Shown here one piece after another: positions 27,173 to 36,721 of a stretch of DNA of 64,000 nucleotides (within the stretch, counting starts at the first letter, position 1; the number at the start of each line of letters is the position of its first letter). The stretch is from Acidovorax benzenivorans (GTDB lineage: Bacteria; Pseudomonadota; Gammaproteobacteria; Burkholderiales; Burkholderiaceae_C): the NCBI RefSeq assembly GCF_028680575.1, contig NZ_JAPCKI010000021.1:31092-95091 (forward strand). The letters run 5' to 3'. Both the position numbers and the translations under genes were made by a program. Under the pieces are notes generated by a model. It had not been told where the DNA came from. It saw only the letters and a list, made by a program, of their open reading frames with translations, and ran no database searches.

Positions 27173-27266
27173 AGTCGGTCGTTGAGCGCACCGGATGGAA
27201 AAGAGCTGGCCCTTACCGCCACAGCCTGTCTGCTTTCTGATCTTGCGTCATGGTTAATTTGCGTGT

Positions 27267-27287
27267 TAGGATAGTAATAGGTCACTT
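27267..27287. promoter_or_regulatory. Operator-like site before tetR (copy 2)
   Basis: Core AGTAATAGGTCACT, the mirror copy of the site at 26990-27010. It ends 19 bp before the tetR start codon, nearly the same distance as copy 1 from phaC. The placement implies autoregulation plus control of the leftward operon by the encoded TetR protein. Confidence 0.75.
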
Positions 27288-27306
27288 ACTTTATGGAGTC
27301 TGAGCG

Positions 27307-27915
27307 ATGAGCGAACGTCCTCAATATCTGTCCGCCGAAGAGCGGCGTGCAGCCACGGTGCAAGCCGTGGTCGACTTGGCAGCGGAGCAAAACCCGGCCG
27401 ATATCACGACCACGGCCATCGCCGATCGAATGGGTTTGACGCAGGGCGCGTTGTTTCGTCACTTCCCTAACAAGGACGCGATCCTGGAGGCAACGTTGAC
27501 CTGGGTCGGCGAGCGTCTGCTGGTACGCGTGGACAAGGCGGCCGAAGGCGCTAAGTCACCTGCCGCGGCGCTCGAAGCCATGTTCATGGCGCACATCGAC
27601 TTCGTGGCCAAGCATCCCGGCGTGCCGCGCATGCTGTTCGGAGAGCTGCAGCGCTCCGGCGAGACACTCGCCAAGCGGATGGTGCAGACCTTGATTCGTC
27701 AATACGAACAGCGCCTGCGCCGTTTGATGGAAGTCGGCAAGGTGCAGGGCGAGTTGGATGCGGATCTGAATGTGGATGCCGCCGCCGTGTTGTTCATCGG
27801 CACGATCCAGGGACTCGTCATGCAGTCGCTGCTGGCCGGCAAGGTCAGTCGCATTCGGCGAGACGCGCCGGGCGTGTTTGCCATCTATCGGCGTGGCATC
27901 GAAAGCACCAAATGA
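27307..27915 (+). CDS. TetR-family transcriptional regulator of the cargo
   Basis: A 202-aa regulator. Residues 10-60 form the TetR helix-turn-helix (ITTTAIADRMGLTQGALFRHFPNK region), and the rest is a ligand domain with GKVQGELDADLNVDAAA. It lies just downstream of operator copy 2 and upstream of a YbhGFSR-like exporter; in E. coli the TetR protein CecR controls ybhGFSR, a useful parallel. The ligand is unknown. Confidence 0.94.
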   Translation: MSERPQYLSAEERRAATVQAVVDLAAEQNPADITTTAIADRMGLTQGALFRHFPNKDAILEATLTWVGERLLVRVDKAAEGAKSPAAALEAMFMAHIDFVAKHPGVPRMLFGELQRSGETLAKRMVQTLIRQYEQRLRRLMEVGKVQGELDADLNVDAAAVLFIGTIQGLVMQSLLAGKVSRIRRDAPGVFAIYRRGIESTK

Positions 27916-27982
27916 AGGATCCGTCTGCTCCGCAAGCGCGACTGCGACCTCCAAACCCTTCGATAAATCGGGAGCAACAAAC

Positions 27983-28402
27983 ATGACGGCACACAGCGGA
28001 CGCGCGATCTGGATGCGTGTGATTTCCTTGATTGCCATCGGATTTGGCCTGCTGACCCTCCAGGAAGGTGGCGCAGTGCTGTTTGTCGACGGTGCGGCGC
28101 GCCAGGCAGCCGGCCACTATGTGCCGTTCGTGCTCTGGTTCAATTTTCTGGCCGGTTTCGCCTACATCGTCGCGGGCGTTGGCTTGTGGATGCGCCGGCG
28201 CTGGGCTATGTGGTTGGCGGTTGCCATCGCGGTGGCGAGTGCGCTCGTGTTCCTGGCTTTCGGAGTGCATGTGGTTCTGGGTGGCGCCTGGGAGCGGCGG
28301 ACGGCGGCGGCCATGACGCTGCGCACGCTGGTGTGGGCGGGCATAGCGGCCATGGCTTGGCGCCGGTCAGCGGCGAATGTGCCGACCGCGCGCGAGCACT
28401 GA
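27983..28402 (+). CDS. Small four-helix integral membrane protein
   Basis: A 139-aa hydrophobic protein with four membrane segments (about 10-30, 45-65, 70-93 and 105-123) and basic loops (WMRRRWAMW). I do not recognise the family. The start at MTAHSGR has GGAG 9 bp upstream. It is 67 bp after tetR and 27 bp before the HlyD-type gene and is probably part of the same transcript. Confidence 0.8.
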   Translation: MTAHSGRAIWMRVISLIAIGFGLLTLQEGGAVLFVDGAARQAAGHYVPFVLWFNFLAGFAYIVAGVGLWMRRRWAMWLAVAIAVASALVFLAFGVHVVLGGAWERRTAAAMTLRTLVWAGIAAMAWRRSAANVPTAREH

Positions 28403-28429
28403 ACATATTTATCTAGCGGAAACCCTTCA

Positions 28430-29470
28430 ATGACCACTCCAAACCTCTCCATCAAAAAAATTCGTTGGGCCGTGATCGCTGTCGTCGTGATCGCTCTTGG
28501 CGGCGCACTGGCGTTCTGGCTATCGCGCGACCGTAACAAGGAAGATGCGTTGCGCCTCTACGGCAACGTAGACATCCGCGAGGTGCAACTGGCCTTCCGC
28601 CAGCCCGGGCGCGTGATGCAGATGGCTTTCGATGAGGGTGATGCCGTCCGCGCCGGCGCGCGCCTGGCCGCGCTCGACGCGCAACCGTATCGGGACGCCC
28701 TTGTGGCGGCACAGGCCCAGGTGCAGGTGGCGCAGGCGGAACTGGCCAAGCTGCGCCGTGGCCTGCGGCCGCAGGAGATCACCCAGGCGCGCGAGGCGCT
28801 TAAGAAAGCTCAGGCGCTCGTCACCGAGGCCGAGCGCAATCTTCAGCGCCAGAGCGGCCTGCTGGCATCAGGCGCCAGCAGCCAGCGTACGGTCGATGCC
28901 GCCCGCACCGCAAGGGATCAGGCCGCCGCGGGCGCCGAAGCAGCCAAGGCCGCCTTGTCGCAAGCAATCGAAGGTTTTCGCAAAGAGGACATCGCCGCGG
29001 CAGAGGCTCGTCTGGCGGCCGCGCAGGCAGCAGCAGCGCAAGCCACTACGTCCCTGGCGGACACCGAATTGACGTCGCCCAGCGACGGAACCGTCATCGC
29101 GCGGGTGCGCGAACCCGGCAGCATGGTCGCGAGCCAGAGCACGGTCTACAGCCTGAGTCTGGATAAGCCTGTGTATGTGCGCGCCTACGTGGGTGAGCCG
29201 GATCTGGGGCGCATCGCGCCCGGCACGGCGGTGCGCGTCAAGAGCGATTCTTCGGAGAAGGTCTATCGCGGCCAGATCGGCTTCATCTCGCCGCGCGCCG
29301 AGTTCACGCCCAAGACGGTGGAGACGACGGACTTGCGCACGGATCTGGTCTATCGCCTGCGCATCGTCATCGACGAAGCCGATGCCGACGCCGCCTTGCG
29401 CCAGGGCATGCCGGTGACGATAGCGGTCGATGCCAAACCAGTCTCTGGCGCGCGCGTGGGGGAGCGTTGA
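28430..29470 (+). CDS. HlyD-type membrane fusion protein (YbhG-like)
   Basis: Periplasmic adaptor of a tripartite ABC exporter. The 346-aa product has one N-terminal membrane anchor (about 12-32), a biotinyl-lipoyl-like half (GRVMQMAFDEGDAVRAGARLA in part), a long Ala/Gln-rich coiled-coil hairpin (about 85-205) and the second lipoyl half (LTSPSDGTVIARVREPGSMV). It precedes the ATPase gene by one base after its stop. Confidence 0.93.
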   Translation: MTTPNLSIKKIRWAVIAVVVIALGGALAFWLSRDRNKEDALRLYGNVDIREVQLAFRQPGRVMQMAFDEGDAVRAGARLAALDAQPYRDALVAAQAQVQVAQAELAKLRRGLRPQEITQAREALKKAQALVTEAERNLQRQSGLLASGASSQRTVDAARTARDQAAAGAEAAKAALSQAIEGFRKEDIAAAEARLAAAQAAAAQATTSLADTELTSPSDGTVIARVREPGSMVASQSTVYSLSLDKPVYVRAYVGEPDLGRIAPGTAVRVKSDSSEKVYRGQIGFISPRAEFTPKTVETTDLRTDLVYRLRIVIDEADADAALRQGMPVTIAVDAKPVSGARVGER

Positions 29471-29471
29471 G

Positions 29472-31247
29472 ATGCAGGCGAACACGGCCATGGCCACCAC
29501 GCCTACAAGCGCCAGCGCCGATAACGCCGCCGTCGTCATCGAAGGCCTGAACAAGCATTTTGGCGACGTAAAGGCCCTGCGGAGCTTGAGCGCACGCATC
29601 CACTATGGGCGGCTGACGGGACTGGTCGGCCCCGATGGCGCCGGTAAGACGACGCTGATGCGGATTCTGACCGGGCTCCTGGTGCCCAATGCTGGCCGTG
29701 TCACTCTGGCCGGCTTCGACGTGGTCAAGGACAACGACGCGATCCACGTCGCCAGCGGCTACATGCCGCAGCGCTTCGGCCTGTACGAAGACCTGTCGGT
29801 GATGGAGAACATGCGGCTGTATGCGCAGTTGCGCGGCATGGATGCGGATCGCAACGCCGCGCTGTTCGCCGAATTGCTGGATTTCACGCGCCTCGCGCCC
29901 TTCACCAAGCGCCTGGCCGGCAAGCTCTCCGGCGGCATGAAACAAAAGCTCGGCCTTGCCTGTGCGCTCATGGCGCGACCCAAGGTGCTGCTGCTGGACG
30001 AGCCTGGAGTCGGGGTGGACCCGGTCAGCCGCCAGGATTTGTGGCGCATGGTGCAGGCCCTGACCGATGAGGGCATGGCGGTGGTCTGGTCCACCGCCTA
30101 TCTGGACGAGGCCGAGCGTTGCGAAAGCGTGCTTCTGCTCAACGAAGGCCAGTTGCTCTTCGACGGCCCACCGCAAGAGCTGACCGCGCAGCTCAAAGGC
30201 CGGAGCTTCCGTCTCGAAGATGTCGGCACCGAACGCCGAGCAGTCCTGACGAAAGTCCTGGATTTGCCCAGCGTCAGCGATGGTGTGATTCAGGGCGCTG
30301 GTGTCCGCGTGGTGCTGCGCGAGGGCGCGACCGTGCAGGACGTACAACAGCTGGCGGATCAGGCCCAAGTGCGCCTGGCCCAAGTGCCGGCCCGCTTCGA
30401 AGACGCCTTCATCGATCTTCTCGGCGGCGGCCCCGGCGGTACATCGCAGCTCGCCGAGCGCCTGTCGCCGGTCGAGCTGGGTTCCGACATTGCGGTGTCT
30501 TGCCGCAATCTCACCAAGCGCTTCGGCGAATTCACGGCCACCGACAACGTCAGCTTCGAAGTGCAAAAGGGTGAAATCTTCGGCCTGCTTGGGCCCAATG
30601 GCGCCGGCAAATCCACTACCTTCAAGATGCTGTGCGGCCTGCTCAAGCCCACTGCGGGCGAGGCGCAAGTGGTGGGGCACGATCTGCGCCGCGCCACCGG
30701 CGCAGCCAAGAGCCGACTCGGCTACATGGCGCAGAAGTTCTCACTCTACGGCCTGCTCTCGGTGCGGCAGAACCTGGAATTTTCGGCCGGCGTCTACGGG
30801 CTGGAAGGTGAAACCCGGCGCGAACGCATCGAGGAAATGATCGCCACCTTTGATCTGGGCGGCTGGCTGTCCTCGACACCCGATTCCCTGCCGCTGGGGC
30901 ACAAGCAACGCTTGGCATTGGCCTGCTCGCTGATGCACAGGCCCCCGGTGCTGTTTCTGGACGAACCCACTTCAGGGGTAGATCCCATCACCCGGCGCGA
31001 ATTCTGGACCCACATCAACGGCCTGGCGCGAAAGGGCGTGACCATCATGGTCACCACCCACTTCATGGACGAGGCCGAGTATTGCGACCGCGTGGCCATG
31101 CTGTCGCGCGCGCGCCTGATTGCGCTGGACACGCCCGACGCACTCAAGCGGATCGCCATCAGTTCGGAACGTCCTGATCCGACCATGGAGGATGCCTTCA
31201 TTCATCTGGTGGAGTCCGCCGAACGTGAAATGGAGGTCGCCAAATGA
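29472..31247 (+). CDS. Double-domain ABC transporter ATPase (YbhF-like)
   Basis: A 591-aa protein with two fused nucleotide-binding domains. Walker A motifs are GPDGAGKT (53-60) and GPNGAGKS (374-381). The first signature is LSGGMKQKLG; the second is the variant LPLGHKQRLA, as in YbhF-type proteins. The start MQANTAM is chosen because it follows the hlyD stop directly. It overlaps the first permease gene by 4 bp. Confidence 0.95.
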   Translation: MQANTAMATTPTSASADNAAVVIEGLNKHFGDVKALRSLSARIHYGRLTGLVGPDGAGKTTLMRILTGLLVPNAGRVTLAGFDVVKDNDAIHVASGYMPQRFGLYEDLSVMENMRLYAQLRGMDADRNAALFAELLDFTRLAPFTKRLAGKLSGGMKQKLGLACALMARPKVLLLDEPGVGVDPVSRQDLWRMVQALTDEGMAVVWSTAYLDEAERCESVLLLNEGQLLFDGPPQELTAQLKGRSFRLEDVGTERRAVLTKVLDLPSVSDGVIQGAGVRVVLREGATVQDVQQLADQAQVRLAQVPARFEDAFIDLLGGGPGGTSQLAERLSPVELGSDIAVSCRNLTKRFGEFTATDNVSFEVQKGEIFGLLGPNGAGKSTTFKMLCGLLKPTAGEAQVVGHDLRRATGAAKSRLGYMAQKFSLYGLLSVRQNLEFSAGVYGLEGETRRERIEEMIATFDLGGWLSSTPDSLPLGHKQRLALACSLMHRPPVLFLDEPTSGVDPITRREFWTHINGLARKGVTIMVTTHFMDEAEYCDRVAMLSRARLIALDTPDALKRIAISSERPDPTMEDAFIHLVESAEREMEVAK

Positions 31248-32413
31248 GCGTCGCTGCACCTCACAAAAATGCGGATAGCACCGCGCAGGCTGATTTGCGC
31301 CGTTTCGACCTGCGGCGCCTCATCGCTCTGGTCACCAAGGAAAGCTACCAGGCGCTGCGCGATCCCTCGACGCTGCTGATTGCGTTCGTGCTGCCTGTGG
31401 TGTTGCTGCTGCTGTTCGCGTATGCGGTGTCGCTGGATGCGAAGAATGTCCGTGTCGGCGTGGTGCTGGAGTCGCCCGGCGCTGCGGCGCAAGAGCTTGC
31501 GGCGGCCTTTGCCGGTACGCGCTTCCTGGATACCTATTTCGCCCATGACCGGCGCGAAGTGGCCGATCAACTGATCTCCGGCGACCTGCGCGGCTACGTG
31601 GTGATCCCGCAGGACTTCGAGCAGCGCCTGGCGCAGCGTGGCAGCGAACCGCTGGTGCAGATCATCACCGACGGCTCCTACCCCAACACCGCGAACTACG
31701 TCGAGAACTATGCGCGCGGCGTGGTCCAGACCTGGCGCGCCGGGCTCGATGTCGCGGCGCCGCCGCAGGCCGTAGTGCTGGAGCCGCGCTACTGGTTCAA
31801 CCCTGAGCTGGAAAGCCGTCAAGCGCTGATTCCCGGAGCCATCGCCATCGTCATGACCATCATCGGCACCATGCTAACGGCGCTGGTGGTGGCGCGCGAA
31901 TGGGAGCGCGGAACCATGGAGGCGGTGCTGTCCACACCGGCCTCGGTGGCCGAAATCCTGATCGGCAAGCTGCTGCCGTACTTCGTGCTCGGCATGCTGT
32001 CCACGCTTGGCGCCGCGGCGCTGGCGGTGTTCGTGTTCGGCGTGCCGATGCGGGGCTCGCTGGCAGCGCTGCTGCTGCTGTCGGCGGTGTTCATGGTGCC
32101 GGCGCTGGGCCAGGGTCTGCTGATCTCGTCACTGGCGCGCAACCAGTTCCTGGCGGCGCAGATCGCGCTGTTCTCGGGCTTCCTGCCGGCTTTCATGCTG
32201 TCGGGCTTCCTGTACGAGATCGACGCGATGCCCGCACCGATCCGGGCCATCACCCGGGCGGTTCCGGCGCGCTACTTCGTCGATTCGCTCAAGACAGTGT
32301 TCCTGGCCGGCGACATCTGGGCCGTCTTCCTGCCCAACCTGGCGGCCATGGCGGCGATCGGTGCGCTGTTCTTCGTGATCGCCAAGCGCGCCACGCGCAA
32401 AAACCTGGAGTGA
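31244..32413 (+). CDS. ABC-2 type permease 1 (YbhS/YbhR-like)
   Basis: A 389-aa ABC-2 permease with one N-terminal membrane helix (about 42-62), a large periplasmic domain, and five C-terminal helices (about 190-375). The segment LARNQFLAAQIALFSGFLPAFMLSGF, seen in part as FLPAFMLSGF, is typical. It pairs with the next permease to form the heterodimeric membrane unit. Confidence 0.93.
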   Translation: MSVAAPHKNADSTAQADLRRFDLRRLIALVTKESYQALRDPSTLLIAFVLPVVLLLLFAYAVSLDAKNVRVGVVLESPGAAAQELAAAFAGTRFLDTYFAHDRREVADQLISGDLRGYVVIPQDFEQRLAQRGSEPLVQIITDGSYPNTANYVENYARGVVQTWRAGLDVAAPPQAVVLEPRYWFNPELESRQALIPGAIAIVMTIIGTMLTALVVAREWERGTMEAVLSTPASVAEILIGKLLPYFVLGMLSTLGAAALAVFVFGVPMRGSLAALLLLSAVFMVPALGQGLLISSLARNQFLAAQIALFSGFLPAFMLSGFLYEIDAMPAPIRAITRAVPARYFVDSLKTVFLAGDIWAVFLPNLAAMAAIGALFFVIAKRATRKNLE

Positions 32414-32417
32414 ACCG

Positions 32418-33536
32418 ATGTTCTTCGCTGCATTCTCGTTCACCCGCCTGCGCGCCCAGTTCATCAAGGAAGTGCTCAGCGTGCTGCGCGACCCGCGCAG
32501 CCGCATGGTGGTGTTCGCGCCGCCCATCCTGCAACTGCTGGTCTTCGCCTTTGCCGCGACGCTGGAGGTGCGCAACGTCGACATTGCCGTCTACAACCAG
32601 GACGCCGGGCGTTGGTCACACGAACTGGTGCAGCGCCTCGACAGTGCCCGCTTCATCACCCACGTCCGGCATGTCGACAGCCAGCTGCAGCTGCACGAAC
32701 TGATCGACCGCGGCGAGGTGATCGCCGCGCTCGCTATTCCCGTCGATTTCTCGCGCGCCATCGCCGCCGGTGACAGCGGCCGCGCGCAGGTGCTGGTCGA
32801 TGGCCGGCGCAGCAACTCGGGCCAAATCACTGTGGCCTATCTGTCCACCATCGCTGCTGAGGTCGGCGCTGAGGTCGTGCCCGACGCGCAAGCGCCGACG
32901 CCGGTCGTCGTGCGCCACTGGTTCAATCCGAACCTGGTCTATCGCTGGTACATCGTGCCCGGCCTCACGGGCATCCTGGCGCTGTTCAGTTCGTTGATGA
33001 TCACCTCGTTATCGATAGCGCGCGAACGCGAGCTCGGCACCTTCGACCAGTTGCTGGTGTCGCCCACCTCGACGCCGGAAATCATCATTTCCAAGTCCCT
33101 GCCGGCGCTGGCCATCGGCACGCTACTGGGCCTGTTCATGATCAGCGCGGGCGTCTTCCTGTTCGGCATCCCGTTCACGGGCTCGTTCGCGCTGCTGCTT
33201 GCCAGCCTGGTGCTGTTCATCGCCTCAGTGGTTGGCATCGGCCTGATGATTTCCGCCGTCAGCATGACCCAGCAGCAGGCCATCCTGGGCGCGTTTGCCG
33301 TCGGTATTCCGGCGGTGCTGATGTCCGGCTTTGCCACGCCTGTGGAAAACATGCCCGTCGTCCTGCAATGGCTGGCTCAGGCCATTCCGCTGACCCACTT
33401 CCTGATCATCGTCGAAGGCAGCTTTCTCAAGGCCATGCCGACCGGTGACATTCTCGCCAGCCTGTGGCCGCTGGCGGTCATCTCCCTCGCCACGTTGACC
33501 ATGGCCACCGTATTCGTCCGAGGACGCCTGCAATGA
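32418..33536 (+). CDS. ABC-2 type permease 2 (YbhR/YbhS-like)
   Basis: A 372-aa ABC-2 permease with the same layout as its neighbour: N-terminal helix (about 32-50), periplasmic domain with YNQDAGRWSHELVQRLD in part, and five C-terminal helices with LMSGFATPVENMP. It starts 4 bp after permease 1 and overlaps the outer-membrane factor gene by 4 bp. Confidence 0.93.
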   Translation: MFFAAFSFTRLRAQFIKEVLSVLRDPRSRMVVFAPPILQLLVFAFAATLEVRNVDIAVYNQDAGRWSHELVQRLDSARFITHVRHVDSQLQLHELIDRGEVIAALAIPVDFSRAIAAGDSGRAQVLVDGRRSNSGQITVAYLSTIAAEVGAEVVPDAQAPTPVVVRHWFNPNLVYRWYIVPGLTGILALFSSLMITSLSIARERELGTFDQLLVSPTSTPEIIISKSLPALAIGTLLGLFMISAGVFLFGIPFTGSFALLLASLVLFIASVVGIGLMISAVSMTQQQAILGAFAVGIPAVLMSGFATPVENMPVVLQWLAQAIPLTHFLIIVEGSFLKAMPTGDILASLWPLAVISLATLTMATVFVRGRLQ

Positions 33537-35071
33537 AATCCAAGACCCGCACACCCTTTCTTCGCGCAACCGCCACCGGCCTGACCCCTGGGCGCGTACG
33601 TCCCCTCGCGCTGGCACTGTCCTGCGTGCTGCTGACTGCCTGCGCAACCGTGGGCCCCGACTACCGCGAGCCACCGCCGGTCGACATCGGCAGCGGCTGG
33701 ACTCTGCCGTTGGCAAGCGCATCCCAATCCGCAGACTTAAGCCAATGGTGGTCTGCACTGGATGATCCCGTCCTCGATCGCCTGATGGTCACGGCGCTGG
33801 CACAGAACCTGGATCTGCGCCAGGCTGCGGCACGCATCGATGAGGCGCGCGCCCTGCGCGATCGTGTGGCCGGCGAAGCATTGCCCACCGCCGCCGCTGG
33901 CGCGAGCGTCAACCGGCGCCGTCAAAGCGAGAACGGCCCTTTGCCCGTAGGCTCCATCCCCGGTCTTGACGCCACGCAGACCATCTACGACGCGGGCTTC
34001 GACGCGGCCTGGGAGGCCGACTTGTTCGGGGCCAAGCGGCGCGCCCTGGAAGGCGCCAGCGCCCGCCTGCAGGCGACCGAAGCCGAGGCACAGGGCGTAC
34101 GCATGCGCATCGTGGCCGAGGTCGCGCGCACCTGGTTCAACGCCGTCGGCGCCCGCTATGAGTTGCACGCACAACAGGCCACGCTGGACACGCTGCAGCA
34201 GACTTGGGAGTTGGTGCGCCTGCGGCATGCGCTGGGCGACGCGTCGGCCGCCGATGTAGAGACAGCGTACGCCCAATGGACGGCAGTCAACGCGCTCATC
34301 CCGGATATCGAGGCGCGCCAGCGCGCCGCGGTGCTCAGCCTGGGCGTGCTGCTGGGCGCACCGCCGGAGCGGGAGTTGGCACTGCTTGATGGCCCCTTGG
34401 CGCCGAGCACGCTGCGGGCGCTGCCGGTGGGCGAGCGCGCCGACATGCTGCGCCGACGCCCCGACGTGCTGGCCGCAGAACGACGCCTGGCGGCAAGTTC
34501 CGCCGACATCGGCGTGGCCACGGCCGAGCTGTTTCCCAAACTCTCCATCGGTGTGGGTGGCGGGTTCCAAGCGCTCAGTACGGGCGATTGGTTCGATGCC
34601 TCCAGTGCGCGCTTCTCCATCCTGCCGCTGATTTCCTGGCGCCTGTTCGACGGCGGCCGCGTGCGAGCCGAAATTCGGGCACGCGAGGCCGCCGAGCGCC
34701 AGGCCGCGCTGGCCTATGAGCAGGCCGTGTTAGCGGCGCTGGGCGACGCCGAACGCGCGCTGGTCGACTACCACGGCGGGCTGGATACTTTGGCGCGCCG
34801 CGGCATGTCACTGGATGCGGCGCGCACCAGCTACGGCCACGCCAGGACGCGCTACGCGGCAGGCGACATCGCGCTGGTCGAACTGCTGGCCGCCCAGCGC
34901 AGCCTGCACGAGGCCGAAACCGCAGCCGCGCGGGCACATACCAACGCCGCCGTGCAATTGGTGGCGCTGCACAAGGCCCTTGGTGGTGGCTGGGACGTAT
35001 CCACGGCGGCACCGACCGCAACCCATTCGCTTCGTGGCGCTACCGCCCCCCTCGCGTTTTCAAGCCGTTGA
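33533..35071 (+). CDS. Outer-membrane efflux lipoprotein (NodT/OprM-type TolC family)
   Basis: A 512-aa TolC-family channel. The signal ends LLTAC, followed by the RND-type outer-membrane signature VGPDYREP, and two OEP repeats (about 85-270 and 290-480). The start MKSKTRT is chosen because it overlaps the permease stop as ATGA. Together the five genes encode a complete export system from cytoplasm to exterior. Confidence 0.94.
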   Translation: MKSKTRTPFLRATATGLTPGRVRPLALALSCVLLTACATVGPDYREPPPVDIGSGWTLPLASASQSADLSQWWSALDDPVLDRLMVTALAQNLDLRQAAARIDEARALRDRVAGEALPTAAAGASVNRRRQSENGPLPVGSIPGLDATQTIYDAGFDAAWEADLFGAKRRALEGASARLQATEAEAQGVRMRIVAEVARTWFNAVGARYELHAQQATLDTLQQTWELVRLRHALGDASAADVETAYAQWTAVNALIPDIEARQRAAVLSLGVLLGAPPERELALLDGPLAPSTLRALPVGERADMLRRRPDVLAAERRLAASSADIGVATAELFPKLSIGVGGGFQALSTGDWFDASSARFSILPLISWRLFDGGRVRAEIRAREAAERQAALAYEQAVLAALGDAERALVDYHGGLDTLARRGMSLDAARTSYGHARTRYAAGDIALVELLAAQRSLHEAETAAARAHTNAAVQLVALHKALGGGWDVSTAAPTATHSLRGATAPLAFSSR

Positions 35072-35091
35072 CTCAACACAAGGAGACCGTC

Positions 35092-35301
35092 ATGCAAATC
35101 AACGTTGGAAGTCTCGACCGCATTGTCCGCATCGTCGTCGGACTGGTTCTGCTCAGCCTCCCGCTGTGGCTGGATTCATCCTGGCGTTGGCTGGGACTCA
35201 TCGGAATCATGCCCCTCATCACCGGCCTGGCTGGCCGCTGTCCGGGCTACCGTCTGCGTGGCCTGAGCACTTGCCCGATACAAAAGAAAAAACCGGAGTG
35301 A
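35092..35301 (+). CDS. DUF2892 (YgaP-type) membrane protein
   Basis: A 69-aa protein with the family start MQINVGSLDRIVRIVVG, two membrane segments and a Cys-containing end (AGRCPGYRLRGLSTCP). A clear AAGGAG lies 6 bp upstream of the ATG. It is 20 bp after the efflux gene and 7 bp before the nuclease gene. Function is unknown; related domains occur fused to rhodaneses. Confidence 0.88.
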   Translation: MQINVGSLDRIVRIVVGLVLLSLPLWLDSSWRWLGLIGIMPLITGLAGRCPGYRLRGLSTCPIQKKKPE

Positions 35302-35308
35302 GCATCCC

Positions 35309-36721
35309 ATGAAACTGCATTTTCTGGGCGCTGCGCGCGAAGTCACCGGGTCGTGTTTCTTGGTGGAAGGGCTCAACGTACGCTTCCTGGTGGATTGCGG
35401 CATGGTTCAGGGCGGCCGCACGGCGGCGGCCCGCAACCATGAGCCATTCCCGTTCGACCCGGCGTCGATTGATTTCGTGCTCCTGACCCATGCCCATATC
35501 GACCATAGTGGGCTATTGCCAAAACTCACGCGCGCCGGGTTCAAGGGGGCCATCTACGCCACTCCCGCCACGGTTGATCTGCTGGGCGTGATGCTGCCCG
35601 ACAGTGCCCACATCCAGGAGAGCGATGCAAAACGCAATGCGCAGCGACTCCGCGGAAAGGACGCACTGCCGCCTCTGTATACGCTGCAGGATGCCAGCGA
35701 CTGCTTGCAGCAGGTGCGAGGCATCGAATACGACCGGGAGTTCGCGCCCCGCGTCGGGGTGCGCGCCCGTTTCCGCGATGCCGGGCACATTCTTGGGTCG
35801 GCCATCATCGAGGTCTGGGTCACCGAATATGGCTACCCGACAAAGCTCGTTTTCAGTGGCGACCTCGGCCAACCGGCGCGCCCGATACTGCGCGACCCGA
35901 CAACCATCGAGGACGCCGACATCCTCGTCATCGAGTCCACCTACGGCAACCGCCAGCACAAGGATTTCTCGGCGACCGAAGAGGAAATGATCGGCATCGT
36001 CGAAAAGACATTGTTCGAACGCGGCGGCAATGTCATCGTGCCGGCCTTCGCGGTCGGCCGAACCCAGGAAATCCTTTATCACCTGCACCGACTCACCTGC
36101 GAGGGGCGGCTGCGGCAACCGAAGGTATTCGTCGATTCGCCAATGGCCACGCAGGCCACGCGCATCACGCGAGAACATCTCGAATTGTTCGACGAACAGG
36201 CGAAACGGTTGGCAGGATGGCACGCGCGCGGCGAGAACCTCCCATACCTGAGTTTCACAGCGAGCGCTGAGGAGTCCATGGCGCTGAACCGGATCCGCTC
36301 CGGGGCCATCATCATTTCTGCCAGCGGCATGTGCGATGCGGGGCGTATCCGGCACCACCTGCGCCACAACTTGCCGCGCCGGGAATGCAGCATCTTGTTT
36401 CCCGGTTTTCAGGCGCAGGGGACGCTTGGTCGGCGCCTGATCGAGGGTGCCGAACGTGTACGCATCTTCGGTGAGGACATCCCGGTACGTGCGGCGATCC
36501 ACAGCGTGGACGGCCTCTCCGCGCATGCCGACCAGAAGGCGTTGCTGGATTGGGCTCGGGGTTTTGTTCAACCCCCGGCGCAAACCTTCGTGGTGCATGG
36601 GGAACTGTCCGCCGCGCAGGCCTTCGCCGAACTCTTGCAACAGCAACTCGGCTGGCAGGTTACGGTGCCCGAATATGGTCATGTGCTGCGCTGGCCGGAT
36701 TTTCTGGCGGTCGAGCGATGA
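35309..36721 (+). CDS. Metallo-beta-lactamase/beta-CASP RNA-processing exonuclease
   Basis: A 470-aa protein of the YSH1/CPSF-like family, predicted zinc-dependent ribonuclease. The metal motif is HAHIDH (61-66), with FRDAGHILGSA and FSGDLG completing the lactamase core, and beta-CASP motifs VFVDSPMA, SASGMCDAGRIRHHL and VDGLSAHAD. The gene ends inside the LOG gene start (ATGA overlap), suggesting coupled translation. Confidence 0.93.
   Translation: MKLHFLGAAREVTGSCFLVEGLNVRFLVDCGMVQGGRTAAARNHEPFPFDPASIDFVLLTHAHIDHSGLLPKLTRAGFKGAIYATPATVDLLGVMLPDSAHIQESDAKRNAQRLRGKDALPPLYTLQDASDCLQQVRGIEYDREFAPRVGVRARFRDAGHILGSAIIEVWVTEYGYPTKLVFSGDLGQPARPILRDPTTIEDADILVIESTYGNRQHKDFSATEEEMIGIVEKTLFERGGNVIVPAFAVGRTQEILYHLHRLTCEGRLRQPKVFVDSPMATQATRITREHLELFDEQAKRLAGWHARGENLPYLSFTASAEESMALNRIRSGAIIISASGMCDAGRIRHHLRHNLPRRECSILFPGFQAQGTLGRRLIEGAERVRIFGEDIPVRAAIHSVDGLSAHADQKALLDWARGFVQPPAQTFVVHGELSAAQAFAELLQQQLGWQVTVPEYGHVLRWPDFLAVER

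Noticed and set aside
27003..27191. Short minus-strand frame between phaC and tetR
   Set aside because: It overlaps an operator-like site and the FNR-like box and lacks family similarity or a ribosome site.
29367..30680. Minus-strand open frame of 437 codons opposite the ABC ATPase gene
   Set aside because: It is the antisense of conserved Walker-motif coding sequence and has no ribosome site or recognisable domain.
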